Source: Spisula solida | Lineage: Eukaryota; Mollusca; Bivalvia; Venerida; Mactridae | DNA: 64,000 bases | Direction: 5' to 3' | Assembly: GCA_947247005.1 (NCBI GenBank) | Contig: OX365952.1 | Span: forward strand, 2,378,501-2,442,500 | Shown: piece after piece, positions 1 through 10,464 of the stretch | Layout: each line of letters opens with the position of its first letter | How positions within the stretch are numbered: the first letter of the stretch is position 1 | The notes under the pieces: generated by a model | Seen by the model: only the letters and a program-made list of their open reading frames with translations | The model's database searches: none | What the model was told of the DNA's origin: nothing | Translations under genes and position numbers: made by a program

Positions 1-41
1 CTCCACCATGTATCCAGATGTTTCGACTGTACAACTCCTTT
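1..41 (-). CDS. Schlafen-like gene, downstream exon (partial, runs off left edge)
   Basis: On the minus strand a splice acceptor (ttatacatacag) at 44-42 opens an exon that begins in phase 0 and reads KGVVQSKHLDTWWS before the window ends. The preceding exon (1298-1457) ends in phase 0, so the two join as NIDAE-KGVVQSKHLDTWWS. This fits the region just after the LNSGGG motif in Schlafen AlbA_2-type domains, by family knowledge rather than a search. The gene continues to the left, so its remaining domains, including any helicase part, cannot be seen. Confidence 0.6.
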
Positions 42-1297
42 CTGTATGTATAACATTACATTTTGTTATATTTTTCGTACTAATTTCTTACATAGGTACA
101 ATCATGGTTTCAAATTATCTGAGTATATCCTATATAGAGAGAAGGTTGTGTAGCGGCCATGTTTAGTTGCAACGGAAATTACATTTCGCAAAGCTGGCAC
201 CCAGTTTTTCTACAGTTATCACAGCAAACATGGATACCAGTTCAGTCATGTCTCTGATCTTCTACACTTTTAATTCATATACTCTTTCAATCTACACTGA
301 TAACAAGCAGTCCTTGGACCTGGCATTGTTTATATCACCAATGTTTATTTATTAATAAGTCTAGAGTTATCTCCGGCTAGCTATAGTCCTCACATATATG
401 TTAAAGATCATCTTATATTAGAATTATAAACAAATGAATAGCAAGGAAGTTACCGTAATAGATATTGTGCCCTTTGCTAAATGGATTAGAGGTCCTAAAA
501 ATTTGTAAATCACTGGCTTTTGATTGGACAAAAAACTAGGGATAACTAGAGCTGTTCACGTTTGGTGGACTAATATACCCAACATTCCACATACTATGCA
601 GGGTGATACCCTATAAACATATGTTTTTAAGAATTTTAGATTTTAAAGAAAATGGAAAACTTGAAGTGCATAAAAGTACAAAGGGCCATAATTCTGGCAA
701 AAATTATGTCAGTGTTAATTCTTTCCTTCTTGCACATCTACATGTTAAGGTTGTTCATGTGTGAAAGTTTAAAGGAAATCCTGCAAAAACTGAAGGAGGA
801 GTTGTGTTCATAAGAATGCGCCTACGGACGGACAGGTAGAATGACGGGCAGACAAGCTGAATCCAGTATATCCCCCTAACAACTCTCTGTGCAGGGGTAT
901 AACTATACAATACTAATCCCAGCAACCTAACTGAACATTGTATAGCTTATCTTCCATGGAGATTTTAAATCACTTTAAATGGCAGTGGATCATTATAGGG
1001 CAGAAATTCTTATATAACAAAAATACCTGAACGTCAACAACGTTCGCGCATCAACAAAATTGTTTACAGAGCAAAAAAGAAATATAGTAATTTGCATATG
1101 GAGCTGCTTCATCGGGAAATGAAAAGACAGGTCACATGATAGTTTCAACCAATCAGAATGCAGCATTTACGTGAAAGTTGTAATTTTAACAGAATTGGAA
1201 CAATTTTAAGAATAGGAATGTATAAAACGTTGCTCATACTATATGCAAATTAGAGATTGTATGCTGGAACTGAAAGAATTAAAACAAGAATACATAC
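42..1297 (-). other. Intron of the Schlafen-like gene, with a dispersed repeat
   Basis: The donor (gtatgtattc, minus strand) lies directly below 1298 and the acceptor is at 42-44. No coding potential is seen. Positions about 640-905 hold a dispersed repeat that starts 'aaagggccataattctggcaa', carries a 'cggacggacag' run and ends in 'gtgcaggggtataac'. A related start occurs near 4378. Confidence 0.55.
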
Positions 1298-1457
1298 CTC
1301 AGCATCGATGTTCTTCATATGTAGAATGCCACCACCTGAGTTGAGTAGAGCACACACATAGTGTAACACCCTCGAGTTACCCGAGTCACGTATTCCACGT
1401 GTAATATTCACCGTACAGTGAAGTATGACCTCACCATAATGGCTTAAATTCTCAGTT
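1298..1457 (-). CDS. Schlafen-like gene, AlbA_2-type domain exon
   Basis: This 160-nt minus-strand exon is bounded by a good acceptor (atatttgcag) and donor (GAG/gtatgt). After one base of a split codon it reads 53 codons without a stop, beginning TENLSHYGEVILHC and containing YVCALLNSGGGILHM. The VCALLNSGGG stretch is a hallmark of the Schlafen core (AlbA_2-like) domain, where an ALLNSGGG loop starts the nucleic-acid-binding fold. Its upstream exon must end in phase 2. One 55-nt candidate is at 2694-2748. The only other frame was checked and stops at the second codon. Confidence 0.72.
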
Positions 1458-2293
1458 CTGCAAATATATGCATATACATTATAGAGTAAAAATAGTTTTC
1501 CAAAAAATCAAATTCATATTTACACGTCAGAAACTTAAATTGGTTTTTTCACTGTGTTTAGCATCATTTTTAAACCAATTTTTAGTAAAAGATTTTCATT
1601 GTGCCTAGTTCTATTTTTTAAAAATTTATTATAAAGGTAAATCATTTTTATTATGGAGGACATTAAAATTGACCTAACCAGTTTTCCTGGTCAATTATCA
1701 ATCAGTACTAACTTTTACAAGACAACTTTTCCACAATGTGAATGACATGTCATTGACAGTAGCCAATTTGTACCGCCACTTGAAGTTTGTACAATTTCTT
1801 GTTATAATAAGTGGACTTTCTATTGAAGAATGATAACATAATTAATTAATTATTTAAAAAAATATTTTTCACATGATTAATCAACACTTCCCCAATTTTC
1901 GATATCTACATTACATGATAAACCCATTTTCCGGAATTTAACGGTGTGGGGGCAACGGCCAATAGGCCGTATAGCGGAGTGTATATAATTATTCTTTGTT
2001 CAACATTTAAACATGGAAAACTAAGAAAACAATTATTGCACATAACCATTTTTTAAGCTTTAGCAAAAATTATCCTAAAAATTGCTTTATATTATCTTAA
2101 TACTGCACTTTATTCTACACCGTGCCACTTCTGTAGCTCAATACTGATGGAGAGAAAATATACAATTTTTTCAAGTTAAACATTATTTTTCCACAACCTT
2201 TCCACAAAGTGAATGACATGTCATTGACAGTAGCCAACTTCACAGGCTACGTATTCTTAGTTTCGTTACAAACAGATAGAATATGTCCAAACC
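1458..2293. other. Intergenic or intronic DNA with duplicated exon-like fragments
   Basis: AT-rich sequence. Positions 1669-1690 carry a 'ccagttttcctgg' SINE-family fragment also seen near 26461, 33650 and 46362. Positions 1733-1768 recur almost unchanged at 2206-2241. The adjoining 1766-1790 (tgtaccgccacttgaagtt) recurs at 2711-2733 inside a putative minus-strand exon. No confident exon is called here. Confidence 0.5.
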
Positions 2294-2489
2294 CCAGGGG
2301 CCTCGTTTCATAGACATATCTTAGCTAAGATTCTACTTTTTCATAGGCTAATTTGAGCAAACGAAGACAGCTAGTACAGTTCAGTAAAGACGTGTTAAAT
2401 GAAACTACCATATACATGTAGGCCCTATAACTGTTTTATTATATGAAAATCTATCTTAGCTAAGACATGTCTATGAAACGGGCCCCTGG
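2294..2489. mobile_element. Palindromic MITE (CCAGGGGCCTCGTTTCATAG ends)
   Basis: About 37 bp at each end are inverted copies: 2294-2331 reads CCAGGGGCCTCGTTTCATAG then ACATATCTTAGCTAAGA, and 2452-2489 is its near-perfect reverse complement. The ~120-bp interior has no coding potential. The structure is that of a non-autonomous DNA transposon. No clear target-site duplication could be fixed, so the superfamily is unknown. Confidence 0.75.
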
Positions 2490-2693
2490 ATTTTACAATG
2501 CCAAATATTAGATCTAAATAAACAGACTAAGTACATTAAAATAATACTTTATTTATTTTAACTAGATATCTAAATTGATCCAGCTGTACGCCCCATCAGT
2601 ATACAATAATTGATCATCAATCCTTTTCCAATAACTTGTATGCAGATTGTGTGTAACCCAATAAGGCACCAGTATCTATGGAGTAAAACTTAC

Positions 2694-2748
2694 ACATGTT
2701 GAGACGTCAAATTTGTACCGCCACTTGAAGTTCTTTTTCGTTTCCGAT
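2694..2748 (-). CDS. Putative upstream exon of the Schlafen-like gene
   Basis: The minus strand shows ttctttacag/ATCGG...CATGT/gtaagt, a good acceptor and a strong donor 55 nt apart. In the phase needed to join the exon at 1298-1457 it reads without a stop as a basic, low-complexity peptide (RKRKRTSSGGTNLTSQHV). It could equally be non-coding or a chance pair of splice sites. The same 'tgtaccgccacttgaagtt' core recurs at 1772-1790. Transcript evidence would be needed. Confidence 0.22.
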
Positions 2749-2817
2749 CTGTAAAGAAGATCATTTATTAATTGTTGATACAAAATAAAAATTTGAGACT
2801 GAAGAGAGCTTTCATAA

Positions 2818-3535
2818 ACAAGAGCCGTCAGTGACGGGTGATGCTCCCCGTGGGATGTTTGTCACAGAAAAAATACTCCAGAATATGCAAAAGAGAGTTA
2901 TGGTTCTTAGCCATTGCACTTTCCCTCAATGAGATCTATTTACCTTTAGATGAAGTTTCAAATTGATATCTCTAATACTGTTTGAGTTATGGCATAGACA
3001 GGAATTAAGTATGAAAAATTACAAAGGGGAATAACTCAAAAAATATGCAATGAAGTCATGGTTCTTATGCACTGCACTGCCATTCAATGAGATCTATTTA
3101 CCTTTAGATGAAGTTTCAAATTGATATCTCTAATACTGTTTGAGTTATGGCATAGACAGGAATTAAGTATGAAAAATTACAAAGGGGAATAACTCAAAAA
3201 ATATGCAATGAAGTCATGGTTCTTATGCACTGCACTGCCATTCAATGAGATATATTCACCTATGAAGTTTCAAATTGATATCTCAAATACTGTTGGAGTT
3301 ATGGTCCGGACAAGAATTAAGTATGAATAAAGTATGAAAAATAACAAAGGGCAATAACTCCAAAAATAGGTTATGTAGAGTTGTGGTTCTTGAGCACTGC
3401 ACTTCTACTCATTGAGATCTATTCACCTATGAATTTTCATGATGATATCTCACATACTTTTTGAGTTAGGCTCCGGACAAAAATATCGGACGGAACGACG
3501 GACGGTCAAAGCGGCAACTTTATGCTCCCCCGAAT
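2818..3535. repeat. Tandem array, ~160-bp unit, about 3-4 copies
   Basis: The array begins 'acaagagccgtcagtgacgg'. Units share 'tgagatctatttacc', 'gaagtttcaaattgatatc', 'gagttatggcatagacagg' and 'aataactcaaaaaatatgc'. The first two full units are nearly identical, and later ones are diverged. It ends in a 'cggacggaacgacggacgg' tract. No coding potential. Confidence 0.8.
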
Positions 3536-3569
3536 TTAAGCTAAACGAAGGAGTTTTTAACAACTAGAA

Positions 3570-4372
3570 ATTCGTGCCCTCGGGCAAATTATGTCAAGCC
3601 TCGGTGCACGTTGAAAAAAGCACCAACTTAAATGTGCCAATTTACATCTCTTCACACCATGCATAAAGAAGAAATGATCCGTAAAAACTTCAATATGACC
3701 TTTGACCTGCAACTGTGACCTTTGAGATAGGATCCTGTGGGTTCGGCATGACACTCTGTCTCATGGAGGTTAACATTTATGCCAAATATAAGAAAGATTG
3801 GTCAATATATTCATGACAAAGTTATGGTCCGAACAAGCTCAATTTGACCTTTGACCTCCAACTGTGACCTTTACCTTTGAGATAGGAACCTGGGGGTTTG
3901 GCATGACACTCTGCCTCATGGAGGTTAATATTCATGCCAAATATAAGAAAGATTGGTCAATGTATGACAAAGTAATGGTCCAGACAAGCTCAATTTGACC
4001 TTTTGACCTCCAACTGTGACCTTGAACTTTGAGATAGGAACCTGGGGGTTGGGCATGACACTCCGCCTCACGGAGGTTAACATTTATGCCAAATATAAAA
4101 AAGATTGGTCAATGTATGACAAAGTTATGGTCCGGACAAGCTCAATATGACCTTTTGACCTCCAACTGTGACTTTGACCTTTGAGATAGGAACCTGGGGG
4201 TGGGGCATGACACTCCTCCTCATGGAGATGAACATTCATGCCAAATATAAGGAAGATTGGTCAAAGCATGACAAAGTTATGGTCCGGACAAAATCGGACG
4301 GACGGCCGCACATACACCAAAAGTGGCGACTGAGTCTCGCTTACCGCAAGCGGGCTCGACAAAAATAGTATG
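3570..4372. repeat. Tandem array, ~150-bp unit, about 4-5 copies
   Basis: Units share 'gacctccaactgtgacctt', 'gagataggaacctgggggt', 'ggcatgacactc' and 'atggaggttaacatt', with starts near 3700, 3847, 3996 and 4150. The array ends with 'atcggacggacggccgcac'. It directly follows the 160-bp array and looks like part of the same composite dispersed element. Short reading frames here are repeat-derived. Confidence 0.8.
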
Positions 4373-4602
4373 TCTCACATAAAGGGCCACAACTCTGGCA
4401 AAATTCATACAACTTTAAATTCCTGAAGTATGCACAACTTAGCTTGTTACCAAGTATTCATACAAAGTTCCATTGAAATCCCATAAAAAGTTAAGGAAAA
4501 CATGCACAGACAAACTTTGTGACATTTGTCAAGACGTCCAGCACATAGTTAATAAGTCTCTGCAACTATTTATACGTGCGAGACATGATAAAAGGCAAGT
4601 AC

Positions 4603-4704
4603 CTGATTCCAACTCCATTGTTTTGTAATGTTGCATCTATGAGAAGATATTATTAATGTAATATCACATGTAATCATCACTTTCTTCATAACCACACCAT
4701 CTTC
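4603..4704 (-). pseudogene. Possible decayed Schlafen-like exon
   Basis: The minus strand shows ttctcttcacag/GAAGATGG...ATCAG/gtacttg, 102 nt. The first half reads VVMKKVMITCDITLIISS. The second half makes more sense one base out of frame, as IDATLQNNGVGI. Both halves loosely resemble EVILHCTVNIT and the residues before VCALLNSGGG in the 1298-1457 exon. This suggests a frameshifted remnant of a paralogous exon, but the similarity is weak and read by eye only. The fragment lies in the right orientation upstream of the live exons. Confidence 0.22.
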
Positions 4705-4744
4705 CTGTGAAGAGAACATTGATATATTTGTCAAGTTGTCAGGA

Positions 4745-4951
4745 CCGTCCTTAAAAAAAATTGTTTGTTTGCAGTAACACGACCCAAGATTTTAAAGCTT
4801 TTTTTTGTTGTATAGAAATACTTTTTGGGGAACCTGTAACAACAATTGGCTCGATATAGTTAAATAAGAAAATGGGCTATAAAAAATTGAGTAGGGGCCA
4901 TTTCGATGGGTAGGTAGCGTTACTGCAAACAAACTTTTTTTAAGGACGGCC
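4745..4951. mobile_element. MITE with ~33-bp inverted ends
   Basis: The left end reads CCGTCCTTAAAAAAAATTG then TTTGTTTGCAGTAAC, and positions 4919-4951 are the near-perfect inverted copy. The ~140-bp interior is non-coding. The inner part of the ends (TTGTTTGTTT) resembles the ends of the elements at 43174-44341 and 49531-49722, so the three may be related. Confidence 0.72.
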
Positions 4952-4998
4952 CAGCCACGGATATCTCATGTATTCTTTGGCCCAGCATAAAAAAAACA

Positions 4999-5110
4999 AG
5001 TCATTAAGAATTGCAAGCAATACAGAAGTCCCCTACTGGTTTGAAGTCATTTTTAATGTTTCTGTTGCCATACATACCACAATTTTTGTCAGAATCAAAT
5101 GTTTTTAGAC
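4999..5110 (-). mobile_element. Truncated copy of the AGTCCCCTACCGG element family
   Basis: The sequence 'aagaattgcaagcaatacag' followed by 'aagtcccctactggttt' and 'ttctgttgccatacatacc' is the reverse complement of the right end of the elements at 34680-35060 and 63655-63925. Only about 110 bp of the family remains here. Confidence 0.65.
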
Positions 5111-5184
5111 CTTAGGACCCAAATGCATGACCTTCCACTTATTTGCGATGAATGATAAATTCCAGTACTTAGTTACTCCAATTG

Positions 5185-5370
5185 CATTAATTGCCTAGAT
5201 CATTTTGCAGTTTGACACATTTTGATTGGTCGAAAACATCAGAGTAAATCTTTGTATCATCTGCGAATATTTTAACAAATCCCTTCACAACTTTAGGCAA
5301 GTCATTTATAAAACACAGGAACAATACGGGACCCAAGACACTGCCTTGAGGTACTCTGCTGATAGCATCA
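5185..5370 (-). pseudogene. LINE reverse transcriptase fragment (RT motifs 4-5)
   Basis: On the minus strand, from 5370 down, one frame reads DAISRVPQGSVLGPVLFLC, then FINDLPKVVKGFVKIFADD, then TKIYSDVF and onward, with no stop until about 5188. PQGSVLGP and FADD are conserved RT blocks of non-LTR retrotransposons; the two aspartates of FADD are the metal-binding catalytic residues. Only about 60 residues survive, with no endonuclease or 5'/3' ends nearby, so this is a dead fragment. It differs in sequence from the RT at 14780-16001. Confidence 0.85.
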
Positions 5371-6019
5371 GTCCATCCTCACACATTTGGTTTGATTTGA
5401 TAAAACACTTTATCCATTTCAACTAGTCAAACCATTTCGACGCTAACAGTAGTCAGTACCATCATCAGCTTTAAACAGACAGTTCAGCCTATCATGAAGA
5501 TGTAATTGTTTGAAGAATTGTACAGTGTATAAACATGTTAAGACGTTTGTTTTAAGTTCACCGTTCACAAAGTTACTTTTATCGTTGCACCTGAGGCAGT
5601 AGTTGAACCCCTTTTCCCTCGTTATTATGTCTACGAAGTGGATTTGACGAGTAATGAAGTAGAAGTAGACCAGTACTATTGAGTGGCTGGACCGTCAGTA
5701 GTCCCATAAATAAGACTCTACGTACGTTCCACAGTACTATAGAGTCTCATAGCTTTGAACTTAGGTGTCCATGGCAAAATTATACCGGGTTTTAGTTATA
5801 GCCATTTTTCGTCTTATCAAAATTCATACAAATTGCCTGGTGCACAGTATTTGGGCAAATTGTGTTAGCATCAAGGTCAAAAAATAAAGTTTAATATTTT
5901 TATGTCAAATCAAGTGTTTTACATGAGCACATGTATCTATTTTATTGGTTAATTTAAAAAAAGTCATTCCCGTTAATAGTTTTTGTGAAATTGAGCATTT
6001 TGTACGGCAGATCAGCTTA
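5371..6019. other. Intergenic stretch, no feature recognised
   Basis: AT-rich sequence with no exon-like frame flanked by splice sites, no inverted ends and no tandem repeat that could be seen. Confidence 0.4.
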
Positions 6020-6559
6020 GGGGACGGACGTTACATAGAAATACAAATCTGCAAATATTTTTTTAATAAACATGTTTGTTTCATAATTAAACCATATAAA
6101 TTATTTTCTGGACACCAACTTTTAAGCAATTACAAAAAAATTCCTGCAGATTTAGATTTTTATGAGTTTTGTCAATCCAATTTGAGTTATGTTTTTTTAT
6201 ATTTTTTTTTAAAATATTTGTCTGTTGTTAACTTGTGCACAAATTCTAGGAAACATAAACACAAATATGATAAATAATTGAATACATAGTATTAAAGTTA
6301 TACATGTTTACTCAATAATTTGTCCATTGAAACCAAGTATGATCTATAAATATGATCCTGAAAATAGGGGACGGACGTTACATTTAAATGGGACGGACGT
6401 TACGCACAAACATAATGTCTTGTTCTCTTCTTTTTTCAGCACATAATAACAGATTATATATTTGATACACATTGTTTAGATAAAATAAATATGTCAAAAA
6501 CATTTTTTATGAAAAACATGTTATTTATGATTTTAGATTCCGGAGCTAGTTCAACTCAT

Positions 6560-6795
6560 ATAAATGTGCAATAACCAATTATTATAAAAAGTAATTTTAT
6601 AAATGTGCAATAACCAATTATTATAAAAAGTAATTTTATAAATGTGCAATAACCAATTATTATAAAAAGTAATTTTATAAATGTGCAATAACCAATTATT
6701 ATAAAAAGTAATTTTATAAATGTGCAATAACCAATTATTATAAAAAGTAATTTTATAAATGTGCAATAACCAATTATTATAAAAAGTAATTTTAT
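6560..6795. repeat. Minisatellite, 39-bp unit, 6 copies
   Basis: Six head-to-tail copies of a 39-bp unit starting 'ataaatgtgcaataaccaat' are almost perfectly identical, so the expansion is recent. Because 39 is a multiple of three, the minus strand is open (repeating HIYKITFYNNWLL), which is a by-product and not a gene. Confidence 0.95.
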
Positions 6796-7257
6796 GTAAA
6801 AGGCATTTAATATAATATTGTGAGTGATACAGGAATGTTCCACTTATAAGATTAAATATTCATAACTAATTTATTTGAAATAGTGAGAGGAACATCAGAC
6901 TCAGATATTAAATAAAAGTTGAAGAAATTATTTCACTTAAGATTGATCATTCTTATTTAGTATTAGTGAAACATTTCCCGATAAACACAGTGTTTTTCTA
7001 GAGCATTCATGGTTGCAATACCATATTTAAAAGCAGCTTAATTGCTTATTATGTGATCAGTATGTCTATAGTATACAATACTTTAATATTTTCAAATCAA
7101 ACAATATTGAGCTCCTCCCATAATGCACAGAGCAATACTGTCTAAGAGACTAATAGCCCCACCCACAGTTTAACTACAGTGTGAAATTATCTTTACAGTT
7201 TTAAAATTACTCCTCCCAATTAGGTAATATTGCATAATCCTTGCTCAAATCCTTACA

Positions 7258-7411
7258 GGGATCTATGTTTTTACAAGAAATTGATTATCAATTATTGAAG
7301 CTGCAGGAGGCAGGAAATAGACCATAAAACTCCTAAGACTTGAAAGGGTTGTATATTGGTATATTGTTAATTACTGGTTTTGGGGACAGTAGCTGCACAA
7401 TAAGGGGTCAT
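7258..7411. repeat. Left copy of a ~155-bp direct repeat flanking a transposon
   Basis: The segment from 'gatctatgtttttacaaga' to 'agctgcacaataaggggtca' is repeated in the same orientation at 8446-8606. The copies are about 85% alike by eye and flank the 1-kb inverted-repeat element at 7413-8432. The direct repeat could be a tandem duplication into which the element jumped. Confidence 0.75.
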
Positions 7412-7412
7412 G

Positions 7413-8432
7413 TACGTGGGACGTTCAAAAATAAACAGGACTGGGGCCCTCACGGCTATAGTTTTCAATATTATACAAATATTATTACATAATATGCAAT
7501 CGTAATTCAATCGCGAAAATTCGATATCTCATTTATCGAGTTACACTATCACGTCATCTCATAATAGCCCAGTTTGAAACCATGGTAACACGCACCCGGC
7601 GCAGCCCAACAATTACCATTAATGGCGTCTACGTAATGGGGTGTATCTTTAATACTATCAAATCGTTTGTTTTCAAACTTCGCCGTATCATTACATGTTA
7701 CATGCTGGACGATGTCTGCAAAAATCACGACATTTAGAGGTTAGGTACTGAAATAAACAGAAGTTGAACTCCAAGTGTGACAAATTCGTGACGCAAAAGT
7801 GACGTCACCAGAACGTAAGGAAAAACGGACAAACACAAAGTTCTGTAAAACAGCAAGATGATATGTCCTCTGAATCGTATAAAATTATCGTAACTACATT
7901 TTGGAAACAGTTCTGCAAGTCGTTTATCAGTTTTAGAATGGCATAACTACTTTAATGTTAATTGTTCAGCTTTGAAAGACAGGGAAGTAATAGGAAATCA
8001 TACGAACGTTTGTGACGTCAGTTACCGAGACTTTTTCAAAATACCAACGTTTCATGGTACGGATTCTCGCCTAGATATAAGATGTAAGATCCGGAAAAAT
8101 AAATGCGATTCTCGCCAACGCATTACTTGTGTTGCTCAGTGTGGTACTGGAATGTATTCTTCGCCCTTATCACTAAAAACTTCGTATTTCATAGCCCTAT
8201 GCGAAGCACTAACGCCGTGAAAAATAGCGCGACGTCATTTTGTGCGCCGGGTCAACGTTAGTGACCTTGTTTAGTCACCTGTAACTCTCGGACCGCGTAT
8301 TTGTTTTAGTTCATATCTTTACAGTATGTAGAAAAAGGATTCCGATTTCTGATGGTATATAATTTGATTTATTTCGTTTAACCATGCGGGTTTTGTGATA
8401 ATAGTCCTATTTATTTTTGAACGTCCCACGTA
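7413..8432. mobile_element. Non-autonomous DNA transposon with 30-bp inverted ends and TA flanks
   Basis: Positions 7413-7442 read TACGTGGGACGTTCAAAAAT then AAACAGGACT. Positions 8403-8432 are the inverted copy with one mismatch. Both ends finish in TA, consistent with TA target duplication of the Tc1/mariner superfamily. The ~960-bp interior is less AT-rich, with several 'gtgacgtca' CRE-like sites (about 7800 and 8012). An open frame at 7972-8220 shows no transposase motif. Mobilisation would need a transposase from elsewhere. Confidence 0.8.
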
Positions 8433-8445
8433 ACTTGGTGACAGC

Positions 8446-8606
8446 TGTCTATGTTTTTACAAGGAATTATATTGATTATGAACTTACTGAAGCTGCAGGG
8501 GGGCAGGAAATAGATCATAAAACTCCTTAAGACTTGAAAAGGGTTGCATATTAGTTTATTACTAATTACTGGTTTTAGAGACAGTAGCTGCATAATTAGG
8601 GGTCAT
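8446..8606. repeat. Right copy of the ~155-bp direct repeat
   Basis: This is the same-orientation partner of 7258-7411, sharing 'actgaagctgcagg', 'ggcaggaaatag' and 'taattactggtttt'. It directly follows the right end of the 1-kb transposon. Confidence 0.75.
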
Positions 8607-9698
8607 TTTAATGATTTAGTGAAATTAAAATCTTGCATCAACTAAAAAATGCTTAAATTGGAAGTCAACTAAACAACATACTTATATTAGACATTCAGTG
8701 TCTTATTTAAATGAATTTCTAACAAACATTTAAAACTATCCCTTAGTTTTCATGTTAGTAAATAATGCTAAAAATATTTATGTATATAATACCATTTTAA
8801 TAAAACCATTATTTATAAAATATTATATCAGTAATATGTGTATACAAGTCATATAGTTGCATTTTAATGAATTGTGTACTATTGCGGTGAATATTTATAA
8901 GTCTCTTATAATTCTGTATTAGAATGGTCACATAATAATGTTTATGTGATATATAATGCAATTGTATTTGAATATATGTGAATGAGACTAAAATAAAGAA
9001 ATAAAGTTCTGCTTGATATTTAGGGTGTGATGTAAAATAATGTTTTTGTATTAAACTTCTTAAAAGTGTTGAAATATTACTGAAATTGATCTATTGTATG
9101 CATCTATCTGAAATAATGACTGAAATCAAACTGGTGAGTATCTGACAATACAATACTATCAGCTTTCAAAGTTTGTAACGTCCGTCCCCTTAAATTGTAA
9201 CGTCCGTCCCCTCAGAATATTAATGTAATTTTAATCTTTCTAATATAAATTCCCATTTGGAAGTTTGCAGTTCCATTTTTCTAATAAGGCAGTATAATAT
9301 AAGAGAATTAAAAAAAATTGTAACTTGATTTATAGCAACTATTTTTATAATTAAATGAGAAAAAAAGTGAAATAAAAATTGAAAAAATTAAAAACCTGTA
9401 TAAATAACCATTACATTTGTGAAAAATAATTCTTACTATCACTAAATTTTAAAAGAAACTAATACTATGCATGATTTTGACATAAACTTTCATTTAAAAT
9501 CAAAATTAATCATAATACAGTGATTTTAAGTAACCATGTCTAATAGGGGACGGACGTTACGGGGACGGACGTTACGGGGACGGACGTTACATCATTTTTT
9601 TTTCATCACTAAAAAAATGTCATTTTATTTAATAATATCAATTTTTTTTTGCTGTTTCTACAATAAGACTGATTATATGCATAAATTAATGCCAGTTA

Positions 9699-9872
9699 CA
9701 GTCAGATCTCGATACAACGACGCTGTTTGTTTCCAAGAAAAATGTCGTTATAACGAATATGTCGGTATACTGAATTGATACAAAGAGCATTTTAATACTT
9801 TTGTCCCCAAATTTGATGTCGGTATAATGAATTTGTCAGTATATCGGATGTCGTTATAACGAGATCTGACTG
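9699..9872. mobile_element. 174-bp pogo-type MITE (CAGTCAGATCTCG ends)
   Basis: It starts CAGTCAGATCTCGATACAAC and ends with the inverse GTTATAACGAGATCTGACTG, with TA on each side (9697-9698 and 9873-9874). CAG ends plus TA duplication are typical of pogo/Tigger-derived MITEs. The internal 'gtcggtata' repeats are part of the element. Confidence 0.85.
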
Positions 9873-10024
9873 TAAAGATATTTATTGGTTGTTTTTTAGT
9901 AAATACAGAGGGGGGACGGACGTTACAGATTTCCTGTGACAAACAAATTTTGAACCACAAAATTTGTAATTTCAAAATTACTGTTCTTTTGATTTACCAG
10001 AAGTTTTTTTTATTCAAATCAATG

Positions 10025-10464
10025 ATCAGGTCTATTATATCGTCCGATCTGTGTATAATACACAGATTTGTATATCATATACAGATTTGTGTGTCATTTG
10101 ATACACAAATCGGGATATTGCATAAATATGCAATTGCAATAAATTGTTTAAAACTAAAAAGTCTCTGATTGCATATCTTTGAATATGTACATATTTTAAT
10201 AAACAGTCTTATTTTTTCTTTAATTATCTTGCTAAATGTGCCTGTTAGGAAAAAAGTAAAAACGCAAGAAACGCACTAATAGGCATAACAAATGATTATT
10301 GTGCTGAAACATGTGTTACATACACATGTATACTGTTTCTGCAACGAAATGCGCTTTTTGGTCATTAAAAAAATATTCCCATTTTTCTTATGACATATCC
10401 CGATTTGTGTATATGATATACAAATTGGGAGGATACACAAATCGGGCAATATAATAGACCTGAT
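10025..10464. mobile_element. ~440-bp MITE with ~34-bp inverted ends
   Basis: The left end ATCAGGTCTATTATATCGTC and the right end, whose reverse complement is ATCAGGTCTATTATATTGCC, continue as inverted copies through 'cgat(c/t)tgtgtat'. Next to each end lie clustered palindromic 'acacaaatcggg' and 'gatttgtgtat' copies, possibly subterminal binding sites. Confidence 0.78.

Larger units (their letters stand above)
6020..9926. other. Cluster of nine GGGGACGGACGTTAC motifs
   Basis: The 15-mer GGGGACGGACGTTAC (or one base shorter) occurs on the plus strand at 6020, 6367, 6390, then three times head to tail at 9546, 9561 and 9576, and at 9912. It occurs on the minus strand at 9175 and 9197. It was not noticed elsewhere in the window. 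The motif sits near both ends of a ~3.9-kb AT-rich segment, as subterminal binding sites of a transposon would, but no inverted termini were found. The function is unknown. Confidence 0.6.

Noticed and set aside
5945..6277. 110-codon plus-strand frame as a gene
   Set aside because: It begins with TTG, is very AT-rich, overlaps a GGGGACGGACGTTAC motif and has no homology or splice support.
6551..6843. Two overlapping minus-strand frames as small membrane proteins
   Set aside because: Both are readings of the same perfect 39-bp minisatellite.
7972..8220. 82-codon frame as a transposase or gene in the 1-kb element
   Set aside because: It starts with a non-ATG codon, has no recognisable motif, and is short for chance in less AT-rich DNA.
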